Position numbers and translations under genes: made by a program. From positions 1-43,945 of the forward strand of contig QWQG01000255.1 in NCBI GenBank assembly GCA_003670925.1: DNA of 43,945 bases, written 5' to 3'. Shown here in pieces: positions 36,301-43,945 of the stretch (positions are counted from its first letter, which is position 1; the number at the start of each line of letters is the position of its first letter). The DNA comes from Planctomycetota bacterium. GTDB lineage: Bacteria > Planctomycetota > Planctomycetia > Planctomycetales > Planctomycetaceae. The notes below the pieces were generated by a model that was given only the letters and a program-made list of their open reading frames with translations, searched no databases and was not told the DNA's origin.

Positions 36301-38459
36301 GCCGCATCGGTCCGCGGTTGCTGCACAAACGCATGCAGCGCCAGCGAACCGGCAAAGCGCTGATCCAGCTTCAGCGTAAATGGACGCAAGCCGTCCGCTG
36401 GTATTCCGGCTGATTGTTCAATGATGGTCACAGGGCGAATGGCGCGCGTCTGCAGGATTCCCGGCACCGGTCCCACACTCTGCACTGTAAATCGCACATC
36501 GGGACCCAGCGATTCTGAAAGCCGAATCGTCAGCGTGCGAATCGTACCGCTCAGGACGTCCGTGATGATCTCGGCATCCAATGACTGCTGTCGACTGTCG
36601 GCCCATGTCTTCAGAACTGAGCGACTTGCCAATCGCGACGGCTTCCGCACAATCGACAGTTCGCCTGAAACCGCAGTTCCAAGATTCTGAAAAACCTGCT
36701 CCGTACCGCTGCCGGCAATCGGAGTCAAACCTGTCAACGCCAATGCTGCGACGGTGAGATCATCCGCAAATCGGACAACATATGAGCCACCGACGATTGT
36801 TGTTTCCTTGGCCGTGACCACGGGTAATGCCAGTGTCTGTGCGTTGTCAGGATCTGCGATTGTACGCGTCAACGTAAGAAGGAGCGTCATTAACGCGCCC
36901 GGTGCGATGGGTTGAAGGGGGCGAACCAGGATTTGATTGGGTTCATTGGTCGAAGTCCAAGGAAGCGCAATTGGAGATTTCGGATTTGAGATTTCAGATG
37001 TTTCGACACTGGTCAACTGCCATTCGGCTGGAACCGAGACGAGCAAGTCAAAGAGTGGCGCGTTGAGCGTTTCAACAACAAGTGTCGCACTGAACGTGGC
37101 TGTGGTATCGTCGATGGCCAGCACGCCGCTGGACTCGACAAACAACTCACGATCACGCGGTTTCGCGGTGACCTGCAGCTCAAATTCCTGCAACCAGAAA
37201 TCAAACACGGACGCATCCAACGCAAGTCCTAGTTCCGCTGCGGAAACTCGGCGGACGCCGCCTCCGGTTTCCGACACCAGTCGCAGTCCGTCTTCATGCG
37301 TCACCACCAAGCGACCCGTGTGCGCCGTGACTTCGAAAAATCCCAAAGTTGGAATCTCCTGCATGACGCCTTCGCCAACGGCCGAGACTGCTTTGATTTT
37401 GATTAAGCGATCGTTGGTAAAAGGCTGTCGATAGGTCATGGTAACCCGGGTGAATCCAACGTTGATCGGATCGTCGTCCAGTGTCCATGATTCTAGACCT
37501 GCTGATTCAACACTCGTCACTTCCAGCCTTCTTGGAACTTGTGCGACGACTTTGTTGATCGTGCCGCCAAAGACACTGACGCGGGACTCACTGTCCCAAC
37601 GGAGTGTTTCTTTTTGGACCTGAAGATGTCCGTCAGTATGGACAAAGACGAGTGTCTGAGCTTCCATATCTTTCCGTTGAACGACCCAACGCAGCCGCAC
37701 ATCGGGCGCATTGCCGACAGGAACCACGTAGTGGGCAACCGCATCGTCGCCAGCAGGTCGATCAAGCTGCAACTCATTCACCAGCAGATGTCGTCCCGCC
37801 GGACAAGTGACTGTGAGTTCTACGGCTGGCACTACTGGCAACTGAAAAGCCGCAGTGCGGTCACCGCCCAGCGTCGCGAGTTGGGTAGACATCGAGACAA
37901 CGGCAGTGAATTCACCGACTTTGTCGTGAGCTAAAAACAACGCCGTCGGGTCCGCCGGGTCACGTCCGATGACCGCAGGCTGCCCGTCGATTTCAAGCTT
38001 CTCAATCAGCAAATTCCCCGCTCGAAGATGCAGCAGTTGCCAGCCTTTGGCATACTGCCGGATCTTAAGTTCCATCTGCACAATCGCCTGCTGATCTCCG
38101 GGCGTAACGGTAATATTGGCCTGTTGAGTGATGATGGGAATCGGGATGTTTTCGTGCGCTGCATGCGCGCGAGCCTGCTCTAGCAATGCGCGGAACTCGG
38201 CCCGCTTCATCATCACGCCACGCCGGTCACGATCAAACACGGTGTCCAGTTGATCGGCCGGAATAAATTGCTCGTTCGGTCCTGGCGGATCTTGGGCAAT
38301 TCCGCATGAGACACCGGTGCAGAAAATGAGTAATGTGAGGAGTGCAATCTCTGAGAGTGGCCCCAGCACAACCCCAGTCATCTTCTGCCCCGCGATGAGT
38401 GGAAAAGCAACGTTAGTTGCTGGTTGGACGCTCGGTATCCTGTGCTCTAACCGCATCAT
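30369..38459 (-). CDS. Giant 2696-residue envelope protein, two fused modules
   Basis: A protein of unknown function. Residues 30-55 are a signal-peptide-like helix, and a long beta-rich ectodomain follows. Membrane helices lie at about 966-1021 and 1203-1273; next comes a second signal-peptide-like segment (FLLFAFTMTSHIAQA, about 1303-1318), a second long ectodomain, and terminal helices at about 2610-2690. Each half opens with a similar head motif (residues 65-95, FIPADQLDTVFDRDRRGV...AEF; and about 1334-1363, VVPYSPDEPALRAERVF...DDF). Between the helices of the first half is a Gly-rich linker (GGMGGFGGRGLNG). Near the end, residues PESKVDMLEESL occur twice. The start ATG overlaps the stop of the upstream gene (ATGA), so translation is coupled. 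I see no catalytic motif. Alternative start: M27. Confidence 0.85.
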   Translation of the reverse strand: MMRLEHRIPSVQPATNVAFPLIAGQKMTGVVLGPLSEIALLTLLIFCTGVSCGIAQDPPGPNEQFIPADQLDTVFDRDRRGVMMKRAEFRALLEQARAHAAHENIPIPIITQQANITVTPGDQQAIVQMELKIRQYAKGWQLLHLRAGNLLIEKLEIDGQPAVIGRDPADPTALFLAHDKVGEFTAVVSMSTQLATLGGDRTAAFQLPVVPAVELTVTCPAGRHLLVNELQLDRPAGDDAVAHYVVPVGNAPDVRLRWVVQRKDMEAQTLVFVHTDGHLQVQKETLRWDSESRVSVFGGTINKVVAQVPRRLEVTSVESAGLESWTLDDDPINVGFTRVTMTYRQPFTNDRLIKIKAVSAVGEGVMQEIPTLGFFEVTAHTGRLVVTHEDGLRLVSETGGGVRRVSAAELGLALDASVFDFWLQEFELQVTAKPRDRELFVESSGVLAIDDTTATFSATLVVETLNAPLFDLLVSVPAEWQLTSVETSEISNPKSPIALPWTSTNEPNQILVRPLQPIAPGALMTLLLTLTRTIADPDNAQTLALPVVTAKETTIVGGSYVVRFADDLTVAALALTGLTPIAGSGTEQVFQNLGTAVSGELSIVRKPSRLASRSVLKTWADSRQQSLDAEIITDVLSGTIRTLTIRLSESLGPDVRFTVQSVGPVPGILQTRAIRPVTIIEQSAGIPADGLRPFTLKLDQRFAGSLALHAFVQQPRTDAAPISAPVVQVQDAVRQHGVLVFEASPEQQLAVGPEVSAIPGLFVADAGLVDPPAVSNGRRIALIYRFVQPGYTFPVHETRFVTNAVPSAVCQQLVNVCTLNDSGRIQRWCEAKIRSSGVQTIRFTLPDLAASFLWSTMLNGEPVEVRRDGGDYLVAVPTNSESQEQVLTVLFESDSRKNGTFGQTDQGPVQFSIDAGKLQAIPIDVLQQTWRVHYPQSSLLVDSDGQFRPTNGVDQPGWLVSLGEITWPETPTLLARLIPLAIFLLILSVVTTMLSRRRWKSLAVICILGVSLGIVVAPYLMLKAGGPTRNLVEDRLAADSPGMFAPAPARQIELNLFSEASPAPDAPDAAGGMGGFGGRGLNGSLGRADAKSEQALSGETFGVVDGLAAASTPVAGTNRFTIRADSAPTEPTNAPSTVTLQDGSSVINGGVEELRAQLAKPQKGNARLSVNVSLEVPADYQAREFVSVADSVHRPSMLSLVVQRRGQIAAIRLVAALVVILLVWRMSSASLFGKLTLSLCIFLVAVGFSPLLSNAWQSVVDGVALGALVSVAMAFATSCCKSCNCLLTPFKSLLASRFKTATPSSFLLFAFTMTSHIAQAGGQESTATKETVLQPDIVVPYSPDEPALRAERVFIRHDDFLKLYQQANPDALKSPTVSPLGSTVISAFYKAGKLTQVDGAKYVLSLDARLVVWSDSEFSVNVPLPIGPVAIRAVTVDGNAGSVQPLWVGIQAGEIQNFAAQPIPQQQQIENFNTASPALEGSAYAAQITGKGAHVVDLAFDVPALLEGELGRADLPLRNAAAGTLEWILPADGLDAKVNGRTNVYRREGRTILLPIAQLSTVRLQWLPTLQTVAGDVVFHAAVSSAMSVQDSGIVLRTTVAVNCRQGEISELDITIPDGYSVKSVTGEDVAGWTAQSTDATRFVKLLLRRAVNDATSVTLQLYTPVPTTEALASLPVPISMVKGASRDLGTVILKTGSQFQVRSNSLSAVTQINPNEAPSPQGDELAGRPMLAWRYTRHPASVTVKVIPTADELKVEAMHAVRLEEQRQLWSSRLTLQVIGAPRSRIDIAVPNGFLALDVTATGLKDWYLSDALDGDNSDADIRTLSIQLMDALSGQMQVTIQGQMNRDADRTLLRLQPPAVINATKADSELAVWLDAASESAGLENGSDWTAKSTADVNPTFREIAPSAPGLAFTSNIVRPRSLSVKLRQAISTLIGESVTVTNVTETAVEITLALNWQIARAAADQFAVELPTRVASSMTFDIPGQRQVTREDLGNGRTRVSMQLQQPVTDRLFVLGTASLPLPTDRVIRSEMTSIVVPSGAPSTLSGQAHFWVLVNQSNGLLQQSSAQPEDKVSPEQITTQIPPQLLQQAVAVLKLRPETAAWNLVYPEQFQVAPAVVTLATHTTVMADDGSWRSRHQLQVTNESRQFLPVILPQGSRLLYCLVQGRPSRVVIRGAGDTARHLIPIPQAGALASGFEIDFALAGSFEDPVASLRNAWKSSRLMIPVPTFPEFRDDPEFGISVSRNRWTVYVPESWQATLADDPEVTNVVVAAATELQDAYLLSDVEQAATLLKNVKSTKGNYARSKALLELQSATDKLQRNFSNDSGVERQRGEVLSRLSVINNELTANQAPQELAGQAINGNGYLYEQDLGQNRDNYNNSLLFFDNNGRFPAGSGGGQQGLSDADFRFGITLPDLKRVDDTKSQDEAGKKSGTEKSEGERLDVEKPQASGQTKGPESKVDMLEESLLPDPFATIQITTPESKVDMLEESLTGKDGVAMEGKSSRSQLMQRRAGKMDLGRQLGPQDKSMSSQRDGEFEQLQQAIPQQMGEGLGLNFRQTVTTDVRETTPTGLLSLKFDIPTDGQQIDFLRVGGNPSLSLDVRSSASVTQGIGLIWLAFCVIGILLLSGPHRNRQPLVFCQRLCLILAIAGFAGWIMTIGNLHAFGLMMCLAASIGFAITTAMSHLRNHSPRKT
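30979..31086 (-). repeat. Tandem 72-bp duplication in giant gene
   Basis: A 36-base segment at 30979-31014 recurs at 31051-31086 with a period of 72 bases (24 codons). It codes for PESKVDMLEESL twice, separated by LPDPFATIQITT. This is a recent in-frame duplication in the Glu/Lys/Ser-rich linker before the terminal helices. Confidence 0.9.
36970..37000 (-). repeat. In-frame AAATC-type repeat in giant gene
   Basis: On the minus strand this reads as a run of CTCAAATCCGAAATC-type words that closely matches an AT-rich stretch upstream of aroC (19289-19320). It codes for ISNPKSPI (about residues 488-495) in a loop-like Pro/Ser region of the first ectodomain. Confidence 0.5.
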
Positions 38460-41400
38460 TTGCCACCTCTCATTAGGTCATTCATTATTTTTGCGACCTC
38501 GGGAGCAGGCACGACCGTTCCCGGCGGCACTGGTGGGTTTCGAGTACTCGTCGCCGACGGTGTCGGTGTCGCCGACGGTGTCGGTGTCGGTGAAGCAGGC
38601 GGCTTTACGGGACGAGAAATGCTCGGCGGTGATTGGTCATTCCCGTGGTTGTCACCGTTCCCGTTTCGCTGGCCGATGAGTAACCCCGTTAGCCAAATTC
38701 CACCTACGACGAGAATCCCTGGCCATGCCAATGCGACGTATTGAGGAGTCGCATTACTGCCACTGAGCGAACACAAGGCGACGGCGAAAGCGGCCAACAA
38801 CGCCAGTGTGATACGATTCTCCCACGACGTGCGATGCAGAATTAGGCCGATGACAATCAGTGTGCCGCTAATGATGCAGAACAAAAACGCACGACTCCCA
38901 TAAGTCACTACAATCTCAGATTGACTGCCAACGGCTCGGTAGACGGCAACGCTGCCTTGAGTCGGAAAGTCTCCGGATGCGACGTGCAGCGGATCGATCC
39001 AGTCATTTACGGCTGCCGCCGCAACTGCGGCTGAAGGCGATCTTAGCGGACGCAGCATCGAAGCCGAGACCGCGCCTTCCTGTGTCCACAAATCCGGATC
39101 GCCAAGGAATGCAATCTCCTCCGGTGCCCAGAGCAAAACTTTTAGTTGCTGAACGACGGTCGAGCCGCCACTTTCGGCGATCAAAGGAAGACGTAATTTC
39201 TGCATCCCCCTGAGACTGGAATAAGGCCGAGCGGATTCATTCACGATCGGACAACGGAACTGCAAAGTAAGCAAGAATTCTTGATCGGATGTTGTGCTGC
39301 GACTGATGTTGACGTAATACGCTTCCCACTGATCGGCAGCTTGAACATCGGTCGCTTTTTCGATCGTTGTGCGTTGATCATTCAGCAACGGAGCCTGCAA
39401 GTCGCACCCAATTGGGAGGTCGATTCGCAACCGTTGACGTTCACTGGACGTGATGCGAAATCGGCAACGCCACGAGGCCAAAGCCTGACGTTCCGTGACG
39501 ACTTCGATCGCTCCACGCGACACCACGGTTGCCGCAACTTCGTGAATTTCATGTTTGCGAATGCGGATTGTGGCCGATGCCGGCTGGGTAAAGTAGCGAT
39601 ACGCGAGGTATCCTTCCGGTGCCATGAATTCAAGCTCGCGCACATCAATCGCTTCGGTGGTTTCTCCTTGGGAATCCGCGGTGATCGATAATGATTCGTG
39701 TCGCAGCAGGCGAATTTCACCGCGAACCTGCGTCAGGACAACGCGTCGTCGTTGCGCCTGATCATCAGTAAACGGTCCCAGAACACGCGGCGGTTCGACG
39801 ACCAGTGTTTGCTCCGGCAGGACTTTCGCTGCGGATTCAGCAGCTAACGCTGCTTCTGGAGTCCCTGCGGGCGGAGCAGGCGTTTCCGCGGCGTCTGCGA
39901 CTTTGGCCACGGTCACGTCCCAGTCAACGCCGAGCTGCACGGTGCCCGTTGTTTCATTTTGCAAAACCAGCGTCCATGTCACCCAGCCGTCTTCCGCCTG
40001 AGCCGCTTTGTCTCGCTGTTGAATTGTGTGACTAGGCGTCAACATGTGGAAGCGAACGTCGTTGGCAACAGCTTCTGGTACGGCCACTCGTAGCGTATCA
40101 ATCCCAGCATTCTGAATATCAAATGTGATTACGGCATTCTGCTTCATGATTTCCGGTTCGACATGAACCGTCGTGCCGACGGTCGCTGCGATCTGAGCAG
40201 GTCGAGGCGCCGTACGCACAAACAAGGCAACGGGGCGACGCGTGAAATCCCACGACGCGATATGGCGTAAACGGGGAATTTGTTCGACCGCAGCATCCCG
40301 CGCCGGAAACAGCCCCACGAGCTTTTCATCGACCGTGATCACATCCAAAAATTCTGGAGCGTAAGCCGTCACGACACCCGTTTCACGTTCAACACCTTCA
40401 GGGATCAACGTGGGTAGTTCTAACTCCACATTCTCTACGGACGCATTAAAAGCCTGATGAGCCTGCACGGTAACATCGATGGCCCCCATGCGTTTTTGGG
40501 TCAAGGCCAACGTCACCTTGCCGATCCCTTTGTCGATATTGAATTCACTCATTCCATCCGCTGAAACGCTGTCGATGGTGAGCGACTCCGGAACCGTCAG
40601 CGACAACTGAAACACTCCGGCGCGGGTGACTTCGTATTTAAGTACTGACCGCAATCGCAATTCCTCGTCTCGGAAGACATACTGCGCGTTGTGCGTTACC
40701 AGCAGTCGCGGTTCAACCGGTTTAATCTGCACCACAAGTTGCCCACTCAGACCGCTGAATTCCCATGTATTCGTTGCAACAGCACCTTGGTCGCCTGTCG
40801 TAACGTCACCTGCATCGACCTGCTTGACACCCGCCTGAGTCTTCACGACCGCGGTCAGAGAAGGATCAGTCACGATCGTCAATCGTCCGGCTTCGCGGAC
40901 GACCGCATCTGCGTGAACTCCGTGCAGTTTGCCGTCGGCTGACTTACCGATCAGTTGCAACGTATCGCCTTCCAGAGGACGCTCAGTCTGAATTTCGATC
41001 TGGAATTTCTCAGTCGCCGGAACCAGCAATTCTGCCTTTACAAGCTGATGCGTTTCACCCACGGCTTCTGCTGCCCACGAGCGAATCCGACCGGCTGCGG
41101 AAACGACATCGATGATTCGTGCATCTTTCGGAACGAGCACCGTCACGTCACGTAGTTCCCCGCGCAGAATCTCATAATTCAACACTGTGCGCGACTGCAG
41201 CAATCCCTGTTCAATCTGCACGCTGGTTTGATTATTTACACTGCTCAAGAGATCCATCACCGGCTTTGAACCTGCGCGAGGATTCCAGTGGACTTCAAAT
41301 TGAGTGGTCGCCCCCAAACTGGCCTTGGCGACCGTCTTGCCTTCAACTTCTAAACCGTCGGTTGGTAGCAAGACTTGGAGCGGATTGATGCGAATTGTCT

Positions 41401-42058
41401 GGTCGAGTTCAGGAATCGTGACAACCAGTTCGCTGATGCCTGTCGGTGGACACTGAATCGTGAACGATCGATCTTCCGGAGATGTCATTACGGTCGCCAG
41501 CAGTTCTAGCGTCACCGTCTTCTGTCCAACACCTTTGACCAGAAGTTCGTACTGCCCCTGTCCGACTCCCTTCAGCAACACGGTACCATCCGCCGGTTCC
41601 ACTTTGCCAATCGCTGCCGCTCCGAATGAAACAGGCAAAGTCGCCCAGTTGTTTTCTTTAAGTACGTTGAGTTTCAGTTCCACAGTCACTCGCGCCAGAT
41701 CTTTTTCCACGGTTACGGACCATGAGGACGACGTGATCACCGCATCCTGATTTCCCGTCGTCACCGGCACAGCCGCGAACGCGCGTTTCATTAAATCGAG
41801 GTATTCCGCATAAGGCAGGACGACAGAAGCATCTTGGTTGTCGAACACCTTCTGAAGTTCTTTAAACGGCACATAAATCAGCCGATCCCACTTCTCCGAC
41901 AGCGAAGGCTTTGCTGCCTCATCGGCCGCGGCAGGTGCCCCCGCTGTCGTTTCGGCTGCGGGCTCCGTGGTTTCCTGTCCGCTTGACCGCGACTGCTCTG
42001 TCGCCATCATGGTGATCAGCACAAAAAAAATGCCAAAACCCTGAGAGAATCGTTTCAT
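38456..42058 (-). CDS. 1200-residue envelope protein, paralogous module
   Basis: A protein of unknown function, first in the two-gene operon. An N-terminal signal peptide (residues 1-27, FGIFFVLITMMA) is followed by an Ala/Glu-rich linker, then a head motif at 62-93 (YVPFKELQKVFDNQDASVVLPYAEY) like those in the giant protein. The ectodomain (about 95-1040) is beta-rich, with phrases such as VTVELKLNVLKENNWATLPVSF and YLAYRYFTQPASATI (about 816) that recur in the giant protein. Three helices follow (AFLFCIISGTLIVIGLI; ITLALLAAFAVALC; YVALAWPGILVVGGIWLTGLL), then a Pro/Thr/Ser-rich tail that would be cytosolic if the signal peptide is cleaved. AAGG precedes the ATG. There is no catalytic motif. 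Confidence 0.88.
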   Translation of the reverse strand: MKRFSQGFGIFFVLITMMATEQSRSSGQETTEPAAETTAGAPAAADEAAKPSLSEKWDRLIYVPFKELQKVFDNQDASVVLPYAEYLDLMKRAFAAVPVTTGNQDAVITSSSWSVTVEKDLARVTVELKLNVLKENNWATLPVSFGAAAIGKVEPADGTVLLKGVGQGQYELLVKGVGQKTVTLELLATVMTSPEDRSFTIQCPPTGISELVVTIPELDQTIRINPLQVLLPTDGLEVEGKTVAKASLGATTQFEVHWNPRAGSKPVMDLLSSVNNQTSVQIEQGLLQSRTVLNYEILRGELRDVTVLVPKDARIIDVVSAAGRIRSWAAEAVGETHQLVKAELLVPATEKFQIEIQTERPLEGDTLQLIGKSADGKLHGVHADAVVREAGRLTIVTDPSLTAVVKTQAGVKQVDAGDVTTGDQGAVATNTWEFSGLSGQLVVQIKPVEPRLLVTHNAQYVFRDEELRLRSVLKYEVTRAGVFQLSLTVPESLTIDSVSADGMSEFNIDKGIGKVTLALTQKRMGAIDVTVQAHQAFNASVENVELELPTLIPEGVERETGVVTAYAPEFLDVITVDEKLVGLFPARDAAVEQIPRLRHIASWDFTRRPVALFVRTAPRPAQIAATVGTTVHVEPEIMKQNAVITFDIQNAGIDTLRVAVPEAVANDVRFHMLTPSHTIQQRDKAAQAEDGWVTWTLVLQNETTGTVQLGVDWDVTVAKVADAAETPAPPAGTPEAALAAESAAKVLPEQTLVVEPPRVLGPFTDDQAQRRRVVLTQVRGEIRLLRHESLSITADSQGETTEAIDVRELEFMAPEGYLAYRYFTQPASATIRIRKHEIHEVAATVVSRGAIEVVTERQALASWRCRFRITSSERQRLRIDLPIGCDLQAPLLNDQRTTIEKATDVQAADQWEAYYVNISRSTTSDQEFLLTLQFRCPIVNESARPYSSLRGMQKLRLPLIAESGGSTVVQQLKVLLWAPEEIAFLGDPDLWTQEGAVSASMLRPLRSPSAAVAAAAVNDWIDPLHVASGDFPTQGSVAVYRAVGSQSEIVVTYGSRAFLFCIISGTLIVIGLILHRTSWENRITLALLAAFAVALCSLSGSNATPQYVALAWPGILVVGGIWLTGLLIGQRNGNGDNHGNDQSPPSISRPVKPPASPTPTPSATPTPSATSTRNPPVPPGTVVPAPEVAKIMNDLMRGGK
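38553..38588 (-). repeat. 18-base tandem repeat coding Pro/Thr/Ser tail
   Basis: Two perfect 18-base units (GCCGACGGTGTCGGTGTC on the plus strand) encode the repeated TPTPSA in the C-terminal tail of the 1200-residue protein. Confidence 0.75.
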
Positions 42059-42459
42059 TCCAGTTACCTTGTGTGCTTTAAATCACGGCAATTCTGAATG
42101 CTCTGCCATTAATATGACGCTCTGGTTGCTCATTTCTTCATGATCATCCAGTGATAGATTACGCGGATTGAGTTGAATTTACATTTTATCTGGTGCAAAT
42201 CACTCCGTAAAACTACCTGAGACATCTAAGTTTAGGTCAGGAACCAACAGACACGGCCACCTATCCTGTGCATAAACAAACTCTGCCTTGACGATCCACC
42301 CGCTTGTTTTGTTCCCGAAATCTTACCCAACCGTTAGCGATCAAGGCCGCGCGTGGAGTGCAACGATCGCCAATTGGCGAGGTACGCTGACTGAAAATCT
42401 TCCGTGAGACGACTTTTATCCGATCGTCAGTCGCGCGAATCCGCGACCGCGATATAAGT
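42059..42459. other. Upstream region of the giant operon
   Basis: A 400-base region with no gene. It should hold the promoter of the giant operon, because lpxK ends upstream on the same strand. A short GC-rich hairpin, GTCGCG (42430-42435) with CGCGAC (42442-42447), lies 13 bases after the lpxK stop. It lacks a T-tract, so it may be a weak terminator. The AAGG ribosome binding site is next to the start. Confidence 0.5.
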
Positions 42460-43518
42460 CTAAGCTTTGGCCGCGATCCGGATCAGTCTCCCTAGGACTT
42501 CGGCATGTTCGACGTTCGAAAACACAGCAGCGATCTCTAAGGCGTGCACGTTCAGACACCCCAACGGAAGCTTCACAAGATCCTTAAGTGTCGTAACAAT
42601 TAAGGCATCGTGGGATTTTTTGGCAAGTTGCCGTACCTGTTGAAGATCATTGTTGGAATAGTGATGGTGGTCAGGAAACCATGATGTTCCAGTCACACGC
42701 AGCCCTGCACGGACGGCTGTGGTCTGGAATGCGTCAGGATTCCCAATACCTGCCATGAGATGCACGGGCTGACTCGCCGCATCGCGAAGCGACATCATCG
42801 CTCCGTCGAGATTGCGCAAAGACGTTGGTTGGAAAACGATATGCAGAACATGGTCCACAAGTTGGGGGGCAGCTTCAATGATCGCGTTGTGAATTTCCGC
42901 GAGCACCCGTGCTGCGACAAGGTCTGATCGTGTAATAATTGCGACATCGGCTCTTCGCAAAGATGACAACGGTTCGCGGAGCAGGCCACGGGGCAGAAGA
43001 GATCCATAGCCGAACGGGTTTGTCGCGTCGATCAGGACGATGTCAAGATCTCGATGCAGCCGTCGATGCTGAAAACCATCGTCCATGACAATGGCGTTTA
43101 GATTTTCTTCGATGGTCAAAGAATGCGCTGCCGCGACACGATCAGGGGCTTGGGTATGCGGGACATCCGGACACAGCAGATTCAGCACCAGTTTTTCGTC
43201 ATTCGCGTTGCCATCGACCGAACCATACCCGCGGCTCACAATCCCTGGCCGGAAATTAGCCTGTCGCAGCAAATCACAAACTAATGCCACGAGCGGAGTT
43301 TTGCCCGTGCCACCGGTCGTCAGATTTCCGACGCTGATGACAGGAACTGCGGCGCGGTGAATTGTTTCCCAACCCCGTTGAAACCGTGCGTTGCGAATAT
43401 GAATCGCCAGCCCATAACCTAGCGACGCAACGCTCAAGACCATGCGCAAACTCGACGCCAGCACGCCGTTTGTTTGGCCACTCACCAGATTTCTGAAACC
43501 CGATTCGTTCACGCCCAC
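42460..43518 (-). CDS. lpxK: Tetraacyldisaccharide 4'-kinase LpxK
   Basis: A 352-residue protein with a GTG start. The ATP-binding motif GNLTTGGTGKTPLV (65-78) and MDDGFQHRRLHRDLDIVLIDATNPFGYGSLLPRGLLREP (145 onward) are diagnostic. It phosphorylates the 4' position of the tetraacyl disaccharide in lipid A synthesis, at the inner face of the cytoplasmic membrane. Its presence argues for an LPS-type outer membrane. It is divergent from the partial secreted-protein gene at the right edge and lies upstream of the giant operon. Confidence 0.95.
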   Translation of the reverse strand: MGVNESGFRNLVSGQTNGVLASSLRMVLSVASLGYGLAIHIRNARFQRGWETIHRAAVPVISVGNLTTGGTGKTPLVALVCDLLRQANFRPGIVSRGYGSVDGNANDEKLVLNLLCPDVPHTQAPDRVAAAHSLTIEENLNAIVMDDGFQHRRLHRDLDIVLIDATNPFGYGSLLPRGLLREPLSSLRRADVAIITRSDLVAARVLAEIHNAIIEAAPQLVDHVLHIVFQPTSLRNLDGAMMSLRDAASQPVHLMAGIGNPDAFQTTAVRAGLRVTGTSWFPDHHHYSNNDLQQVRQLAKKSHDALIVTTLKDLVKLPLGCLNVHALEIAAVFSNVEHAEVLGRLIRIAAKA

Positions 43519-43814
43519 CCGTCCCCGTTTTTCGCCAACCTGCCTCTGCTCCGCGGAGTCATATCAGACCAGAGCCAACGTCAGCAATCGAATTTAACAA
43601 CGTTTTGAGCTATCTAGGGTCCCCGTTTTATCTTTCCCGATCCGCAAATTTAGGCCTAGAATGCTCGTTTCCGGGGTGTCTGGCCGATTCCACTTGCATC
43701 CGGAATGCAGAGTTTGAGACACTACCCGCAGCATGAGAGAGCGCGAGACGGTGCAGCGGACTGCCCATCGAATCCTGATTTGACGAAGTATGACATCATG
43801 AAGGCCATGGATTT

Positions 43815-43945
43815 ATGTTGCAATTGAAACGTCTGGCTATCGCTCTGTCGCTCGTCGTGGTCTCGTGGATTGAAGCGCCACTCGTGAATGCTCAGGGGCT
43901 GATTTTTCATTTGCCTGAAGACGGCAAAGCCGTTGAATACGAAGG
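43815..43945 (+). CDS. Secreted protein, 5' part only
   Basis: The first 43 residues of a gene that runs off the right edge. A basic start and a hydrophobic stretch (LAIALSLVVVSWIEAPLVNA) form a signal peptide, with probable cleavage after VNA and the mature part opening QGLIFHLPEDGKAVEYEG. HLPEDG resembles a stretch I recall from planctomycete secreted proteins of unknown function. AAGG lies before the ATG. Divergent from lpxK across about 300 bases. Confidence 0.6.
   Translation, partial: MLQLKRLAIALSLVVVSWIEAPLVNAQGLIFHLPEDGKAVEYE

Noticed and set aside
39272-39283. CAAGAATTCTTG palindrome, resembling the arm of the palindromic element
   Set aside because: It is a 12-base match inside the 1200-residue coding sequence without the flanking arm sequence, so it is probably coincidence.
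1-43945. CRISPR array, phage integrase, transposase or toxin-antitoxin genes
   Set aside because: None was seen. The repeats found are tandem duplications, coding repeats or the palindromic element; none has regular spacers.

Overview
The window looks like a chromosomal segment of a planctomycete (class Planctomycetia). The evidence is the gene repertoire: two DUF1501 proteins with twin-arginine leaders, a DUF1549/DUF1553 protein with the CAQCHDHP motif, a secreted neutral-ceramidase-like protein, a small membrane protein opening with an NPYAPP motif, and two enormous signal-peptide/transmembrane proteins. LpxK indicates lipid A and an outer membrane, and tandem Flp pilin genes indicate a Tad-type pilus. 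I see no rRNA, complete tRNA, CRISPR array, transposase or phage genes.

Layout. Positions 1-1000 (minus) hold two almost identical Flp/Fap prepilin genes in a tandem 251-bp repeat (period 509), separated by a strong terminator. A small lipoprotein-like gene and a coupled cinA-like/GNAT pair follow on the minus strand (1.3-3.8 kb). Positions 4.1-13.7 kb (plus) form a secreted, probably degradative block: M28-type membrane peptidase, ceramidase-like protein, DUF1501, TPR-DUF1549-DUF1553 fusion, and DUF1501. After a small membrane protein comes a minus-strand housekeeping run (flavin reductase-like, HExxH protein, truD, rlmN), then divergent pdxJ and aroC. At 20.6-23.0 kb are a lipoprotein with a heptad-repeat stalk and a putative outer-membrane barrel. 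At 23.1-26.3 kb (minus) are an ABC-2-type permease, a DCC-family thiol protein and a three-cysteine LarE. An Aas-type fusion (transporter, acyltransferase, acyl-ACP synthetase) occupies 26.7-30.2 kb.

The most striking part is 30.4-42.1 kb on the minus strand: a two-gene operon with a 4-base ATGA overlap, encoding envelope proteins of 1200 and 2696 residues. Both are built from signal peptide, very long beta-rich ectodomain and terminal membrane helices. The larger one appears to be two such units fused head to tail, with an apparent signal peptide near its middle. The three units share a head motif, and two share a YRY/WRY...PAS motif, so I read the locus as three diverged paralogous modules. 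lpxK lies upstream, and a divergent secreted-protein gene runs off the right edge.

Other non-gene structure includes a roughly 95-bp palindromic element present twice in opposite orientations (about 12279-12373 and 26593-26690), a short AAATC-type repeat found upstream of aroC and in frame inside the giant gene, and terminator-like hairpins in both pilin leaders.
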